A stretch of 7,252 nt of DNA from Chloroflexia bacterium (GTDB taxonomy: Bacteria > Chloroflexota > Chloroflexia > Thermomicrobiales > UBA6265). Positions 5,717 through 7,252 of the stretch are shown here, piece after piece. Location: NCBI GenBank assembly GCA_013698285.1, contig JACCVE010000401.1:1-7252 (forward strand), given 5' to 3'. Made by a program: the position numbers and the translations under genes. Under the pieces are notes generated by a model. The model searched no databases. It had not been told where the DNA came from and worked only from the letters and a program-made list of their open reading frames with translations. Every line of letters begins with the position of its first letter. The first letter of the stretch is position 1.

Positions 5717-5753
5717 GGACCGAACCAGGGCCGTGTCGCCCGGTCGTCGGTCC
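5717..5753 (+). terminator. Stem-loop after the carboxypeptidase gene
   Basis: GGACCGA (5717-5723) pairs with TCGGTCC (5747-5753), and inside it GGGC (5728-5731) pairs with GCCC (5738-5741), giving a nested stem-loop that begins 19 bases after the stop codon. No T-run follows, so it may be a transcript-end stabiliser or factor-assisted terminator rather than a classical one. Confidence 0.35.
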
Positions 5754-5888
5754 GCCGAACGCGGTCGGCCGCCCATGTCGAGCCACGATGCCGACGCGAT
5801 CGCGGCCAACGGTCCGCCGGCTGGCACTCTCACTCCTCACCCATTGGCACCGGATCGTCTCCGGCTGTCTTCCCTTCCTCGCTATGCT

Positions 5889-5893
5889 GGAGG
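5889..5893 (+). promoter_or_regulatory. Strong Shine-Dalgarno fixing the GTG start at 5903
   Basis: GGAGG sits nine bases before the GTG at 5903 and is the clearest ribosome-binding site in the window. It decides for GTG 5903 over ATG 5924, which would cut into the conserved ERLQRVMA start of the S4 domain. A TATGCT directly upstream (5883-5888) looks like a -10, but a start from it would leave GGAGG out of the message, so the working promoter is probably further upstream. Confidence 0.65.
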
Positions 5894-5902
5894 CTTCCCG
5901 CC

Positions 5903-7252
5903 GTGGAGCGATTACAACGCGTGATGGCCGCGCGAGGCAGCGGTTCGCGTCGCGACGCCGAGGCGTTGATCGTCCAGGGCCGCGTCACCGTCGATGGCCA
6001 GCGCGTCACCGAGTTGGGGACGAGGGTCGACCCCGTCCAGGCCGTGATCCGGGTCGATGGCAAGGAGATCCGGGCGCAGCGTGACCGGACGATCATCCTC
6101 CACAAGCCGGCGGGATACATCACCACGGTCCGTGACGAGCGGGACCGGTGGACCGTGATGGACCTCGTCGATGTCCGGGAGCGCGTCTACCCGGTCGGCC
6201 GCCTGGACCGCGACACCGAGGGCCTGCTGGTCCTGACCAACAACGGCGAACTGGCGAACCGGATCATGCACCCCCGATTTCGCCTGACCAAGGAATATCA
6301 CGTCCTGACCACCATCCGGCCGGACGACCGGACGATGCAGCGAGTGCGGGACGGTGTCTTGGTCGATGGCCAGATCATTCAGCCGGACGAGTTTCGCCTG
6401 TTGCGCCAGACGCGGGAAGGCATCTGGCTGACGATCAGCCTGCACGTCGGGATGTACCACGTCATCCGACGGATGATGGAGGCCGTCAAGATCCCGGTCG
6501 AACGACTGACGAGGGTCCGTGTCGGCCCGCTCGGCCTGGAAGGCATCCAGAAGGGGACGTGGCGGGAACTAACCCCCGGGGAAGCGGCGAGCCTGGCGGA
6601 GGCGGTTCACCTGGACGAGCCAGCCCCTCCCGTGTCGAGACCGTCACGGCCGCGACGGGGGCCGGACGCCTTCGCCCGTCCCGATGGGCGGAGGACCCCC
6701 GTCCCGGTGGCCCAGAATCGGCCAGCGCCGGAGCGCACCTTCGGGCTGCGACCGAAGCCGCGGGTCCCGGCCACCGCGGCCGGCGAGCCCATGCAACTGG
6801 TCGGCGATGGTGGTCGGGACGATCCGAGACGCGAACCTCCGTTCGCCGCCGCGGGTCCGGGCCGGGGTGATCGCCCCGATGCGACGCGACGGCCGGACCG
6901 GGGCAGGGACGACGGCGACCCGCGCGGCCGTGGCCGGGGGGAGGATGTCCGCCCCGCTCGTGACGAGCGTGAGGGTGGACGTCCGAGATGGGCCGCCGGT
7001 CCCGCCGCGCGACGAGACGGGGGGCTTGGACGGTCTTCTCCGGACCAGGTCACGAGTGGACGGCGGTCGCGAGGTATGGCACCTGACCGGGGAGGACGCG
7101 GGGTCGAGCCCGGCGTGACCGGTCCCCGGGAAGACACGCGCGGGCCGCGCGGACGAGACGCTGGGGCGGGCCCGGCACGGGAAGAACGGCCTCCCAAGGG
7201 CCACCCGACCGGGGGGCGGCGAGCTGGCCGGATGGTCCGCCCGGACCGGATG
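5903..7252 (+). CDS. rluB: RsuA/RluB-family rRNA pseudouridine synthase with long Arg/Gly tail, 3' end outside window
   Basis: The frame is open from GTG 5903 to the last base (450 codons) with no stop, so the gene continues beyond the window. Residues 2-50 form an S4 RNA-binding domain (ERLQRVMAARG, SRRDAEALI, GRVTVDG). The catalytic domain follows: LHKPAGYITT (66-75), VGRLDRDTEGLLVLTNNGEL (98-117) with the catalytic Asp102, then HPRFRLTKEYHV and the closing GIQKGTWRELTPGE. The enzyme converts a specific uridine of rRNA to pseudouridine; RluB acts on 23S rRNA, but the sequence alone does not separate RluB from its RsuA-type relatives. The late motif usually close to EGR-hQV-RRM reads VGMYHVIRRMM (182-192), losing the Glu and first Arg. 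From residue about 240 the protein is a low-complexity tail rich in Arg, Gly, Pro and Asp, at least 210 residues long, probably disordered and RNA-binding. Family members are usually about 240-300 residues. Confidence 0.87.
   Translation, partial: MERLQRVMAARGSGSRRDAEALIVQGRVTVDGQRVTELGTRVDPVQAVIRVDGKEIRAQRDRTIILHKPAGYITTVRDERDRWTVMDLVDVRERVYPVGRLDRDTEGLLVLTNNGELANRIMHPRFRLTKEYHVLTTIRPDDRTMQRVRDGVLVDGQIIQPDEFRLLRQTREGIWLTISLHVGMYHVIRRMMEAVKIPVERLTRVRVGPLGLEGIQKGTWRELTPGEAASLAEAVHLDEPAPPVSRPSRPRRGPDAFARPDGRRTPVPVAQNRPAPERTFGLRPKPRVPATAAGEPMQLVGDGGRDDPRREPPFAAAGPGRGDRPDATRRPDRGRDDGDPRGRGRGEDVRPARDEREGGRPRWAAGPAARRDGGLGRSSPDQVTSGRRSRGMAPDRGGRGVEPGVTGPREDTRGPRGRDAGAGPAREERPPKGHPTGGRRAGRMVRPDRM

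Noticed and set aside
5748..5819. Ten-base direct repeat CGGTCCGCCG at 5748-5757 and 5810-5819
   Set aside because: It is GC-only and short, with no link to any element, so chance in this composition is sufficient.
5733..6084. Two overlapping short ORFs between the carboxypeptidase and pseudouridine synthase genes (5733-5924 and 5788-6084)
   Set aside because: They have no Shine-Dalgarno and no family resemblance, and both overlap the well-supported pseudouridine synthase start.
6607..7204. Long minus-strand frames opposite the Arg/Gly tail
   Set aside because: Extreme GC content leaves all frames open here; only the plus frame continues a recognisable enzyme.

Overview
The window is very GC-rich, densely packed bacterial DNA. 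The gene set (a DUF3105/DUF305 pair, an S11 D-Ala-D-Ala carboxypeptidase, an RsuA/RluB-type pseudouridine synthase with a long Arg/Gly tail) and the protein style resemble Chloroflexota, perhaps Thermomicrobia-like. That placement is from memory of family resemblance, not from a search. The replicon looks chromosomal. I saw no tRNA, rRNA, CRISPR array, transposase or insertion-sequence end.

Layout. (1) 2-637 (+) is the 3' part of a membrane-protein gene broken by an in-frame TAG at 119-121. (2) 728-2182 (+) is an apparent operon: an extended -10 element, a possible leaderless 17-codon leader ORF whose stop overlaps the next start (ATGA), a DUF3105 membrane protein, and one base later a membrane-anchored DUF305 protein. 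(3) 2183-2473 is a gene-free stretch between convergent genes, rich in short inverted and direct repeats, including two mutually exclusive stems. (4) 4377-2474 (-) is a two-gene operon: a metallophosphoesterase, then, through a GTGA overlap, a HisC-like fold-type I aminotransferase homologue. The latter lacks the PLP-binding lysine and has only one lysine in the whole protein. (5) 4378-4518 is a divergent promoter region with a perfect 17-bp palindrome. (6) 4519-5697 (+) is an exported D-Ala-D-Ala carboxypeptidase followed by a stem-loop. (7) 5903-7252 (+) is an RsuA/RluB pseudouridine synthase with a GTG start and a strong Shine-Dalgarno sequence; it has a more than 200-residue disordered Arg/Gly/Pro/Asp tail and is still open at the window edge.

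How the genes relate. DUF3105/DUF305 looks like an envelope module with possible metal (copper) binding on the outer face. The phosphoesterase and aminotransferase homologue are translationally coupled and so probably share a process, but the missing lysine argues against ordinary transamination. The carboxypeptidase and pseudouridine synthase are housekeeping genes for wall trimming and rRNA modification.

The two observations most worth following are the lysine-less aminotransferase homologue, and a recurring GGTATnnT element sitting 6-8 bases before an ATG at three separate places, which suggests leaderless transcripts.
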